From Draconibacterium orientale (lineage in GTDB: Bacteria > Bacteroidota > Bacteroidia > Bacteroidales > UBA12170): a stretch of DNA of 10,078 bases. The notes beneath the pieces were generated by a model. The model was not told where the DNA came from. It did not search any database and saw only the letters and a list, made by a program, of their open reading frames with translations. Below are positions 1 through 7,404 of this stretch, piece by piece (the stretch's first letter is position 1; each line of letters starts with the position of its first letter). Both the position numbers and the translations under genes were made by a program. The stretch is from positions 1 to 10,078 of the forward strand of contig DYSK01000080.1 of NCBI GenBank assembly GCA_020718315.1, in the 5' to 3' direction.

Positions 1-810
1 CTGCAAGTGAAGTTTCCGGCCGATTTTGAAGTGTACGATCCAAAAGTAACCACCAATACCACCAACACAAACAACGGCGTTTCGGGCTATAAAATATTTG
101 AATACACTCTGATTCCGCGTAGTGCCGGAAATTATACTATCCCGTCGGTGAGCTTTAATTATTTCAATCCCAAAACTCAAAAATACGAAACAAAGTCAAC
201 CGATTCGTATGAGCTCCAGATCGAAAAAGGCGCTGCTTCGGCCAATTCGAATATCAGTTTTGGGAACGAAAACAAAGAAGATATCCGATATTTAGGACAA
301 GATATTCGCTATATTGTAAAATACCCCTACAAATTGCAACTTGCCAACAGCCGCTTTTTTGGGTCTTTCGGTTTTTATTTCTTTTTGTTCTTACCGCTGG
401 TATTGCTTGTTTTGATAGTTGTTGTTTGGCGAAAAGAAATCAAGAAACGAAGCAATCAGGGATTGATGAAAAACAAACTGGCCACTAAATTGGCAAAAAA
501 GCGACTCAAGAAAGCCAGCGAGTTTTTGAAAACCGGCAACGATCAGGAGTTTTATGTGGAAATGTCGCAAGCACTTTGGGGATATATAGCCGATAAATTC
601 AATATTCCGCTCTCATCGCTTTCTGTTGATACTGTGCAAGATTATTTGTCCGACAAAAATGTAAATGTGGAATTAATTCAAGAATTTACACAAACGCTCA
701 ACGATTGTGAATATGCCCGATTTGCTCCCGGAAATAAGAATGTGGTAATGGATAAGGTGTATAGAGAAGGATTGCTGATCATCAGTAAAATCGAGAATCA
801 ATTAAAATAA
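1..810 (+). CDS. batD: BatD family protein, C-terminal part (cut by left window edge)
   Basis: The reading frame is open from base 1, so the gene starts outside the window; the GTG at position 7 is internal. BatD is a single-pass membrane protein of the Bacteroides aerotolerance (Bat) system, with a large extracytoplasmic part and a short cytoplasmic tail. The visible 269 residues begin in the last extracytoplasmic beta-domain. That domain carries the family-typical stretch IPRSAGNYTIPSVSF, followed by YFNPKTQKYET. An EDIRYLGQDIRYI segment comes next, then one hydrophobic transmembrane helix (about residues 124-142 of the fragment) and the basic stop-transfer WRKEIKKR. The cytoplasmic tail of about 120 residues is helical and charged. 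The stop overlaps the start of batE by one base (TAATG), which implies translational coupling. The family assignment is firm; the biochemical role of BatD is not settled in the literature I know. Confidence 0.9.
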   Translation: MQVKFPADFEVYDPKVTTNTTNTNNGVSGYKIFEYTLIPRSAGNYTIPSVSFNYFNPKTQKYETKSTDSYELQIEKGAASANSNISFGNENKEDIRYLGQDIRYIVKYPYKLQLANSRFFGSFGFYFFLFLPLVLLVLIVVVWRKEIKKRSNQGLMKNKLATKLAKKRLKKASEFLKTGNDQEFYVEMSQALWGYIADKFNIPLSSLSVDTVQDYLSDKNVNVELIQEFTQTLNDCEYARFAPGNKNVVMDKVYREGLLIISKIENQLK

Positions 811-1580
811 TGGAAACGATGAAAACTATAATTGGGGGAATTCTCTTTGTTTTGCTTCAATGGCCGATAATGCTTTTTGCACAAGATAGAGAGCTGAACA
901 TTCGAAAAGCAGAACAATTTTATGCCGAGGCAAAATTCGACTCTGCTGTTGAGAGCTACCAAAAGGTTTTAAGAGCAGGTTACCATTCTTCGGAACTTTA
1001 TTACAATCTTGGGAATACCTATTTCAAGAAAAACGAATTGGCTCCGGCCATTTTGTATTTCGAAAAAGCATTGAAATTGAATCCCGGCAACGAAAATGCG
1101 CTCTTTAATCTGAAATTGGCAAACAGTCGTATTCCCGATAAAATTGATGCCTTGCCCTTGTTGTTTTTTGTACAATGGTATATTGGTTTGTACAATATGT
1201 TTTCGGTCGATTACTGGGCAAAAATTTCAATCGTCCTATTCGCGTTTTTTGCCGCTTTCAGCCTGCTCTATTTTTTAGGAAAAAATATCCGAATGCGAAA
1301 ATCGGGATTTTATTTTGGACTTTTCTCTTTATTGCTCTTCGCCTCTTCGTTGTTCCTTACAGTAAAGAAAAATGCAAGCCAACAGGAACAAAACCAAGCC
1401 ATAGTTTTTACGAATGCAGTAACCGTAAAAAGTGCACCAAATACGAATGGCGTCGATTTGTTCGTGATTCACGAAGGAACAAAACTTTATATCATCGATA
1501 AAGTAGGCGAGTGGTGCGAAATAAAAATTGCCAATGGAAGTGTGGGTTGGATCGAAAAGAAAACCATACAACTTATCTAA
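810..1580 (+). CDS. batE: BatE-like TPR and SH3 membrane protein
   Basis: This 256-residue protein probably helps assemble the Bat complex at the periplasmic face of the inner membrane. Residues 1-24 look like a signal peptide (METMKTIIGG then a hydrophobic core ending MLFAQ). Two to three TPR units follow at about 31-105, with the signatures AEAKFDSAVESYQKVL and YYNLGNTYFKKNELAPAILY. Two membrane helices lie at about 138-157 and 167-185, joined by the basic loop GKNIRMRKSG. A C-terminal bacterial SH3 domain spans about 199-256 (VTVKSAPNTNG, then GEWCEIKIANGSVGWI). The TPR - two helices - SH3 order is the usual BatE architecture in Bacteroidota. I kept the ATG at 810 because it overlaps the batD stop; an ATG three codons later would give nearly the same protein. 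No Shine-Dalgarno sequence precedes it. SH3 domains of this type often bind peptidoglycan or proline-rich peptides; which applies here is unknown. Confidence 0.88.
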   Translation: METMKTIIGGILFVLLQWPIMLFAQDRELNIRKAEQFYAEAKFDSAVESYQKVLRAGYHSSELYYNLGNTYFKKNELAPAILYFEKALKLNPGNENALFNLKLANSRIPDKIDALPLLFFVQWYIGLYNMFSVDYWAKISIVLFAFFAAFSLLYFLGKNIRMRKSGFYFGLFSLLLFASSLFLTVKKNASQQEQNQAIVFTNAVTVKSAPNTNGVDLFVIHEGTKLYIIDKVGEWCEIKIANGSVGWIEKKTIQLI

Positions 1581-1601
1581 TCCGGATTCAGAAATCGGTT
1601 T

Positions 1602-1609
1602 TAATTTTG
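1602..1609 (+). promoter_or_regulatory. Candidate -7 element upstream of the TPR gene
   Basis: TAATTTTG matches the Bacteroidota -7 consensus TAnnTTTG exactly. It lies 127 bp before the ATG of the TPR gene, so a transcript would have a leader of roughly 120 nt containing the hairpin at 1668-1696. No good TTG/TTTG -33 box sits 19-21 bp upstream, and the sequence is AT-rich enough for a chance match, so support is weak. Confidence 0.3.
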
Positions 1610-1667
1610 CGCTCACACACGAATTTTCTTATTCTTTCGTTTTATTAACAATTGTATGTTACAAGAA

Positions 1668-1696
1668 AAAGGGCAGCAAAAAGCCGCGAGCCCTTT
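1668..1696 (+). terminator. Hairpin between batE and the TPR gene; possible weak terminator or leader structure
   Basis: AAAGGGC at 1668-1674 pairs perfectly with GCCCTTT at 1690-1696, leaving a 15-nt loop. The run after the stem is only TTTATTG, so this is a poor intrinsic terminator. If the promoter at 1602 is real, it would instead be a hairpin in the leader of the TPR mRNA, about 40 bp before the start codon. It is the only strong hairpin I see in the 155-bp gap. Confidence 0.35.
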
Positions 1697-1735
1697 ATTG
1701 TAGGTAATTTAGCAAAACATCTAATTTTATTGGTT

Positions 1736-4700
1736 ATGCGAAAAAGCGTCGGACTCTTCTTGTTTATTCTTATGACCTTGTTTTTAAGTGAAAACAACCT
1801 ATTGAAAGCCCAAAATATTGGCTTAAAAACAGACGCCCGTGGCAGTTTAAATAAGGCAATTGAATTGTACGACGATGGCAGGTATTTGGCAGCACAGCAA
1901 ATTTTAAATGCATTGCAATCGAACAATTTGCCCGAAGCTTTGCGTGCCGACGTCGATTTTTATATAGCTATGTCGGCTTTGAAACTGGATGCAAAAGATG
2001 CCTTTCTGAAAACGGACTATTTTAAAAAAAATCACCAAGTTTATAGTCGAATGGCGCAATTGGATTTGCTGTTGGCCGATTATCAATTTGAGCACAATCG
2101 TTTTAAAGAGGCCATTCCACTTTATGAAAGTATTCAACAAAATGGATTCAGCCAATTGGAAAAAGACAAACTGAATTTCAACCTCGGATATAGCTATTTT
2201 GTGCAAAATCAGATGGATAAAGCCACTGCGTTTTTGTTTAAAGTCAAAGACAGTAAATCAAAATACGCTCCTGCTGCCAACTATTATTATGGACACATCG
2301 CCTATCAGGAAAAAAAATATCCCACTGCTTTGAACGCCTTTCGGCAAGTCGAAAACAATCCTATGTTTCAGGATATTGTTCCTTATTATTTTGTTCAGAT
2401 TGCCTTTGCGCAAGCCGATTATCGGCAAGCCGTTCAGCAGGCAACTACACTTTATTCAAAAGTGAGTGATAAGCGGAAGACCGAAATTGCAAAAATCTTG
2501 GGCGTTTCGCTCTTTAATCTAGAAGAATTTCAAAAAGCCATTGAGTATCTTGAATACTATCGGCAAGAGTCTGGAAGCAATTTCACTCGAAACGATTATT
2601 ACCAGTTGGCTTATGCTTATATGAAAACGCAGCAATATCAGCAAGCCATTCGTTATTTTGAAATGATAAAAATTGAAGACGATGCGCTAAGCCAAAACGC
2701 TTTTTACAATGTAGGTGCTTGTTATCTGCAAATGACCCAAAAACAATTTGCCGGCGAAGCCTTTTACAGAGCCTATCAAATGACACACGATTCCCGATTG
2801 AGAGAAGATGCGCTCTTTAATTTTGCAAAAGTTTCGTACGAGCTCAGCAACGATCCATACAATAAAGCCATAAAAGCACTGTTGGAATTTATGACCAATT
2901 TCCCCAATTCGGAAAGAGTGGACGAAGCAAATGAATATTTGGTAAATCTCTTTTTGACTGCAAAAAATTACAAAGGAGCACTTGAAGAAATCGAACGTAT
3001 CCCAAACAAAAATCAACAATTGCTGGCGGCATATCAAAAAATTACTTTCAATCGTGCAATAGAACTCTTTCGCGAACGCAATTATTCGGAAGCCATTGTT
3101 CTTCTGAAAAAGTCGAGCGAATACAATTACGACAAACTTACCAGGCTTAAAGCGCAATACTGGCTTGCAGAAACCTACTATCAGTTGAAAAACTATAAAA
3201 TGGCGGCTCCACTTTTCGAAGAAATAAAACGAAACGCTTTGGCAAAACAACTCGAAAATTTCAAAAGCCTCGATTACAATCTGGCGTATGCTTATTTTCA
3301 GCTCGACGATTACGAAAAGGCGAAAGTAGCTTTTGTAAAATATGTATCGAACGAAACGGAAACAAATGCCCAAGTGGTGGATGCTTATTTGCGAATTGCA
3401 GATATTTATTTTATCCAGAAGGATTTTAATCAAGCTATTGCCAATTACGAAAAAGCGGAGAAAACAAGCACTGATTATTTGCCTTATGCGCTCTATCAGA
3501 AAGCGCAAGCATTTGGTGGAAATGGGAACCTAGAAGAAAAAATAAAAATTTTAAAGGCGTTTGTGGAAAGCGGACAAGACTCCGATCTAACCGACGATGC
3601 TTTTGCTGAGCTGGGAACAACCTACGTACTTGTGGAACGCGAAACGGAGGCTATTCAGGTATTTAAAGCACTCAACAAACGATTCCCAAACAGCCCGTTT
3701 TATCGAATAGCATTGCTCAAAACCGGATTGGCGTTTTATAATTTGGATAACAATACCGAAGCATTGAGCAATCTAAAAATGTTGGTCGAACGATTTCCCG
3801 GCTCGCAAGAAGCCAAAGAAGCCTTGGCTATTATTCGCAATATTTATGTAGAATCAAATAACACCGACCAATTCTTTGCTTACGTAAAGGATTTGCCAAA
3901 TGCACAAGTAAGTAGTTCGGCTCAAGACACCATTCTTTATCGTGCGAGCGAGAATGTATATATGAATGGAAATTGCCAAGCAGCGTTGCCCGGTTTCACA
4001 AATTATATTCAGAAATTTCCGGAAGGCGCTTTTGCTACAGACGCTCACTTTTATAGAGCCGAATGTTTGGCCAAAGCAAATCTAAGCGCGCAAGCTGCCG
4101 ACGATTATAAATATGTTTCGAGCAACCGGAACAGTTTGTTTTTCGAAAGCGCACTTTCAAAACTGGCCTTTATCCACCGAGATCAAAAGAAATATCAGGA
4201 AGCACTGAATGTTTATTCCCGTTTATATTCATACGCATCGAGCGATAAGAACAAGATGATTGGACGTGAAGGGCAAATGGAATGTTATCAGCAATTGAAT
4301 AATCACGATTCAACCTTGTTGGTAGCTCAAGAAATTCTTCGTTCCCCCAATGCCGAAGCAGAGAGTTATCAACGTGCTCATTTATATGCCGCCCGCGCTG
4401 CATTCAAAACAAATCAAACAGCTCTCGCCCAGCGCGAATATAAAATTGTTGAAGCATTGATGGACGGCAGCAGTTCTGCCGAGGCAAAATACCACCTTGC
4501 ATTGATTCAATATCAAATTGGCGATTATAAATTGAGCGAAAAAATGATTTTCGAATTGATTAAGGATTATGCATCCTACGATTATTGGGTAGCCAAAGGA
4601 TTTATTCTTTTGGCCGATGTGTATGTAAAATATGGAAATACTTTTCAAGCAAAGCACACTTTGCAGAGCATTATCGACAACCAAAGCGATACGGAATTAA

Positions 4701-4813
4701 TCAATATTGCATTGCAAAAGAAGCAAGCTATTCTTGATCTTGAAAAAAAACAAGAATCTGAAAAACAAAAAAATGTGGTTCCGGCCGACACTGTCCGTTT
4801 AGGTGGAAATTAA
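1736..4813 (+). CDS. Large exported tetratricopeptide-repeat protein
   Basis: The 1025-residue product is built almost entirely of TPR/Sel1-like helical hairpins and probably acts as a periplasmic scaffold. I start at ATG 1736 because it opens directly into a signal peptide: MRKSVG, a hydrophobic core, and a likely cut after LLKAQ at about residue 26. The frame extends upstream only through a TTG at 1652 and would place 28 basic residues before the signal. There is no cysteine at the cleavage region, so it is not a lipoprotein. Clear repeats include DDGRYLAAQQILNAL (46-60), EHNRFKEAIPLYESI (119-133), FVQNQMDKATAFLFKV (155-170) and QEKKYPTALNAFRQV (191-205); similar units recur to about residue 1000. 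The end is a short charged tail rich in K, E and Q. The barrel gene follows 22 bp after the stop, so the two are very likely co-transcribed. YbgF/BamD-like TPR proteins are distant structural relatives; no specific function can be read from the sequence. Confidence 0.85.
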   Translation: MRKSVGLFLFILMTLFLSENNLLKAQNIGLKTDARGSLNKAIELYDDGRYLAAQQILNALQSNNLPEALRADVDFYIAMSALKLDAKDAFLKTDYFKKNHQVYSRMAQLDLLLADYQFEHNRFKEAIPLYESIQQNGFSQLEKDKLNFNLGYSYFVQNQMDKATAFLFKVKDSKSKYAPAANYYYGHIAYQEKKYPTALNAFRQVENNPMFQDIVPYYFVQIAFAQADYRQAVQQATTLYSKVSDKRKTEIAKILGVSLFNLEEFQKAIEYLEYYRQESGSNFTRNDYYQLAYAYMKTQQYQQAIRYFEMIKIEDDALSQNAFYNVGACYLQMTQKQFAGEAFYRAYQMTHDSRLREDALFNFAKVSYELSNDPYNKAIKALLEFMTNFPNSERVDEANEYLVNLFLTAKNYKGALEEIERIPNKNQQLLAAYQKITFNRAIELFRERNYSEAIVLLKKSSEYNYDKLTRLKAQYWLAETYYQLKNYKMAAPLFEEIKRNALAKQLENFKSLDYNLAYAYFQLDDYEKAKVAFVKYVSNETETNAQVVDAYLRIADIYFIQKDFNQAIANYEKAEKTSTDYLPYALYQKAQAFGGNGNLEEKIKILKAFVESGQDSDLTDDAFAELGTTYVLVERETEAIQVFKALNKRFPNSPFYRIALLKTGLAFYNLDNNTEALSNLKMLVERFPGSQEAKEALAIIRNIYVESNNTDQFFAYVKDLPNAQVSSSAQDTILYRASENVYMNGNCQAALPGFTNYIQKFPEGAFATDAHFYRAECLAKANLSAQAADDYKYVSSNRNSLFFESALSKLAFIHRDQKKYQEALNVYSRLYSYASSDKNKMIGREGQMECYQQLNNHDSTLLVAQEILRSPNAEAESYQRAHLYAARAAFKTNQTALAQREYKIVEALMDGSSSAEAKYHLALIQYQIGDYKLSEKMIFELIKDYASYDYWVAKGFILLADVYVKYGNTFQAKHTLQSIIDNQSDTELINIALQKKQAILDLEKKQESEKQKNVVPADTVRLGGN

Positions 4814-4820
4814 TATCAAT

Positions 4821-4826
4821 AAGGAG
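4821..4826 (+). promoter_or_regulatory. Strong Shine-Dalgarno site for the barrel gene
   Basis: AAGGAG lies nine bases before the ATG at 4836, an acceptable spacing. It decides the start: an in-frame GTG at 4803 would overlap the TPR gene and add 11 hydrophilic residues before the signal peptide. The other four starts visible in the window (810, 1736, 7297 minus strand, 7405) have no comparable purine box, as is usual in Bacteroidota. Confidence 0.7.
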
Positions 4827-4835
4827 AAAGAGATT

Positions 4836-6536
4836 ATGAGGCGTCTAAATTTTAAGAAATTGTTCATTCTATCTGCAATATTTTTTGGCCTGGCTTTAGA
4901 TTCTGTTGGACAAACTATTCCCGAAGAGCAAGTTACAGTAATAGCTCCCTACAATCCAAGCATTTCGAAAGCCCAAAAAATAAATAGCCTTCCGGCAAAT
5001 GAAACCAATGCGAATTCCAAATTCCAACTCGACTATTCTACCAATCCAAAATTAATTTCTACTACTTTTAGCCTGAAAGAATTGAAAGCTGCTCAGTATC
5101 TAAGTCCTAAAAACCCACAATCAAAACAGAATGTAGTGCGTGTGGGAGCTGGACTTTATACAACACCATTGGCAGAACTTTCGCTCAACGGGAAATTGAA
5201 AAAAGACTTCACGCTTGGATTGCATCTGCGTCATCTTTCAAGCAAAGCCTCTGTTGATGACTTTGCGTATTCTGGATTTAGTAATAATAATGTTGATTTT
5301 TCAGTTAAAAAAACCGGAATCAATTCATTGTTGGCGGTGTCTGTATTTTATCAGCGCGATGCATTTCACTATTACGGTTTTCGTCCCGGCAACTTTCCTG
5401 TGTTTGTAAATCTCGATTCGCTCACAAAACAACGCTTTTCCGATGCCGGATTTAGAATTAAATTACAAAAGGCGCAAAATGCAAAAAAGGAACAATTCGA
5501 GATCGATGGCGCCTATCGTTATTTCCAAGACAATTTTTTAAATAGTGAAAATCTGATTAATATCAGTGGTAATTACCAACGCCCATTTGAGTTTCTGGGG
5601 ATTAAAAAACAATTTGTTGGTTTGAATTCAAACACCGAAATAGCCATTACAAATTGGGAAAATTTCACCCAAAAACAAGGGGTCGATGTTGCTTTAGCCA
5701 ATCTTTCACAACAATTCTTTCATGGCAAAACCGATTTGAATCTTTTCTATTCGCTTCAATACGACCGCTTCAATCTAGAAATAGGAGGCGGTTTAAGTGT
5801 TGGCTTGGATTCTAGTTCTACCATAAAGATATACCCAAACATTGAACTTCGAGCCAATATTATCAAAAACGTTCTCGATACCTACATGCTTTTTGATGGC
5901 GGATTGATAAGCCAATCCTATTATTCTTTAAGCCGCGAAAACCCTTTTGTAAATGCATTTTTGCCACTCAATTATAGCAGCAGAGACTTTCGGTTGAAAG
6001 CAGGTTTAAAAGCAAATATTCTTGGTCAGGTAGATGTTCATCTTTGGGGAAGTAAAGAAAAGATTTCGGACAAACTGTTTTTTGTGAGCGATACAAACGG
6101 ATTTTTCGCCAATCAGTTTTCACTTATTTACGATGATATAGAGCTTTTGCAGATAGGCGGCAATGTGACCGTAAATATGGGGAAAGCAAGTGCGGGAATG
6201 GAATTGAATTATCAAAAATACACCCTTGCTGTGGAAGCACAGGCTTGGTATCAACCCCAATTGAAAGGGCGATTATCTGCCGATTATTGGTTGTACGATA
6301 ACGTGAAGCTGAGCATGGACCTTAAAGGACAATCTATCGTTTGGGCAAAAGTGGGCGAAAATAGTTATCAAATCGATCCTTGGGTTGATTTGAGTATAGG
6401 CGGGAACTATTATTTCAAGACAGATCTACATGCTTTCGTCCAAATAAACAATGTGCTTTCAAAGAAATATGAAATTTGGTACAATTATCCGGTAAAAGGA
6501 TTTGGAGCAATGCTTGGTATTAGTTATGCTTTTTAA
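4836..6536 (+). CDS. Outer-membrane beta-barrel protein, TonB-dependent-receptor-like
   Basis: The 566-residue product has a signal peptide (MRRLNFKKLF, hydrophobic core, likely cut after SVGQ at residue 26). A TonB-box-like segment follows at once, PEEQVTVIAPYNPSISKAQK (29-48), then about 50 linker residues. From about residue 99 (NVVRVGAGLYTTPLAELSLN) to the end, the pattern is alternating polar and apolar beta strands with aromatic girdles and Asn/Asp-rich loops. The last strands (NNVLSKKYEIWYNYPVKGFG, then ending GISYAF) closely resemble the C-termini of TonB-dependent receptors, with the terminal Phe of an outer-membrane beta-signal. The roughly 120-residue plug domain expected between TonB box and barrel is not evident. 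The length is well below the 650-1000 residues of full receptors. It follows the TPR gene in a probable two-gene operon, and its stop overlaps that of the convergent peptidase gene. The substrate is unknown; it could be a transporter, a porin or an assembly factor. Confidence 0.82.
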   Translation: MRRLNFKKLFILSAIFFGLALDSVGQTIPEEQVTVIAPYNPSISKAQKINSLPANETNANSKFQLDYSTNPKLISTTFSLKELKAAQYLSPKNPQSKQNVVRVGAGLYTTPLAELSLNGKLKKDFTLGLHLRHLSSKASVDDFAYSGFSNNNVDFSVKKTGINSLLAVSVFYQRDAFHYYGFRPGNFPVFVNLDSLTKQRFSDAGFRIKLQKAQNAKKEQFEIDGAYRYFQDNFLNSENLINISGNYQRPFEFLGIKKQFVGLNSNTEIAITNWENFTQKQGVDVALANLSQQFFHGKTDLNLFYSLQYDRFNLEIGGGLSVGLDSSSTIKIYPNIELRANIIKNVLDTYMLFDGGLISQSYYSLSRENPFVNAFLPLNYSSRDFRLKAGLKANILGQVDVHLWGSKEKISDKLFFVSDTNGFFANQFSLIYDDIELLQIGGNVTVNMGKASAGMELNYQKYTLAVEAQAWYQPQLKGRLSADYWLYDNVKLSMDLKGQSIVWAKVGENSYQIDPWVDLSIGGNYYFKTDLHAFVQINNVLSKKYEIWYNYPVKGFGAMLGISYAF

Positions 6537-7297
6537 AGCGCAAAAGTCTTGATCAGACGTAAGCTGTGCGAATAAGACTTGGTTTCTTCATTGAAAATTC
6601 CTTGATGGTCGATGGTATCAATTCTGACTTTCCCAGAAGCATGAATAATTTTGTTCTGTCCTAAAAAAATGCCAACATGCACAATTTTTCCTTCTGCATT
6701 ATCAAAAAAAATCAAATCTCCGCATCTGGCTTCACTTATAAAATGGATGCTGTTGCCTTGCATGGCTTGTTGTGAAGCGTCGCGCCAAAGCTTCAATCCC
6801 GCCATTTTATAAACACTTTGCGTAAATCCCGAGCAATCAATCCCGAAAGGCGTTTTTCCGCCCCAGAGATAAGGAGCGTTTAAATATTCGATCGCAATAT
6901 CTTTGATTTCATCAATTTTGGAAGTCGAAACAGAAAAGAGTGGGAGCGAAGGGACAATTTCTGATTTGCCAATACGAAAAGCTTCAGCGCTTTGGAAACT
7001 GCTTGCCGGAACAAGCGTTAATTTTTCGGAATCAAAATAAAGGTCTCCTTGCAGCCGATTCGTAAACATTGCATTGCTATGACGATGAAAAGTTTCCTCA
7101 TCGATTGGCAGCTGTTGTTTCGAATCTATCCAACCAATGTAATCATCGTATGCATTCTGAATTCGAAGCCAATTCTTTTCTTTTTCTAAAACAAGAAACA
7201 CATCTCCAAAAAGCAATTGAGTAGTCATTTGGCTTAAGTCCGATGGCGTTTCCCGAACAGGAACAACGCTTAGGTTACAATATCCGAAATGAAGCAT
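6533..7297 (-). CDS. SH3-NlpC/P60 (C40) cysteine peptidase, murein-peptide endopeptidase
   Basis: This 254-residue enzyme probably cleaves the gamma-D-glutamyl-diaminopimelate bond of cell-wall peptides. Residues 1-60 form a bacterial SH3 domain (YCNLSVVPVRETPSD, then NDYIGW-like AYDDYIGWI). A second SH3-like linker runs to about 120. The C40 catalytic domain spans about 125-250: APYLWGG (141-147), nucleophile Cys155 in GIDCSGF, His207 in VHVGIFLG, and polar third residue His219 in IIHASG. All three catalytic positions are intact, and Tyr143 sits at the usual substrate-contact place. There is no signal peptide, lipobox or membrane segment. That points to the cytosol and to recycling of imported muropeptides, as for YkfC-type enzymes, not to wall remodelling. 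The start MLHFGYCNLSVVPVR matches the way this Bacteroidota family usually begins. The stop overlaps that of the convergent barrel gene. The family call is firm; substrate and location are inferred. Confidence 0.88.
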   Translation of the reverse strand: MLHFGYCNLSVVPVRETPSDLSQMTTQLLFGDVFLVLEKEKNWLRIQNAYDDYIGWIDSKQQLPIDEETFHRHSNAMFTNRLQGDLYFDSEKLTLVPASSFQSAEAFRIGKSEIVPSLPLFSVSTSKIDEIKDIAIEYLNAPYLWGGKTPFGIDCSGFTQSVYKMAGLKLWRDASQQAMQGNSIHFISEARCGDLIFFDNAEGKIVHVGIFLGQNKIIHASGKVRIDTIDHQGIFNEETKSYSHSLRLIKTFAL

Positions 7298-7311
7298 AGA
7301 ATAAATTTTTA

Positions 7312-7319
7312 CAAATCTA
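7312..7319 (-). promoter_or_regulatory. -7 element of the peptidase gene
   Basis: On the minus strand this reads TAGATTTG, an exact match to TAnnTTTG. It ends 15 bp before the ATG at 7297, so the transcript would carry a very short leader of about 5-10 nt. There is no clear TTG box 19-21 bp upstream, so the -33 part is weak or absent. Confidence 0.45.
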
Positions 7320-7326
7320 ACTAAAA

Positions 7327-7357
7327 TTGTGGATGTCGGTTTTATTTACGAACTTTG
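7327..7357 (+). promoter_or_regulatory. Candidate promoter of the 7TM-HD gene
   Basis: A TTG at 7327-7329 and GAACTTTG at 7350-7357 are separated by 20 bp, close to the Bacteroidota -33/-7 layout of TTTG and TAnnTTTG with one mismatch in the -7 box. Transcription would start near 7364, giving a leader of about 40 nt. The 107-bp gap holds this promoter and the oppositely directed one for the peptidase; their elements interleave within 45 bp. Confidence 0.4.
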
Positions 7358-7404
7358 AGTGTTTAAAAATTGTAAAAAAGGCCAATAAGCTCTGTTAAAA
7401 TCCG

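Noticed and set aside
7..9. GTG as the start of the first gene.
   Set aside because: The frame is open to the window edge and the protein begins inside a BatD domain, so the gene is only truncated by the window.
1652..1735. Upstream extension of the TPR gene from a TTG start, adding 28 residues.
   Set aside because: The added residues are basic and would precede an otherwise perfect signal peptide. The region also contains the hairpin at 1668-1696, which looks non-coding.
2687..3508. A 273-codon open frame on the minus strand inside the TPR gene.
   Set aside because: It lies fully antisense to the TPR gene. Its translation is rich in F, I, C and R, the usual composition of an antisense shadow in an AT-rich gene, and shows no recognisable domain or promoter.
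4803..4835. GTG start for the barrel gene overlapping the TPR gene.
   Set aside because: The ATG at 4836 has an AAGGAG at proper distance and begins directly with a signal peptide.
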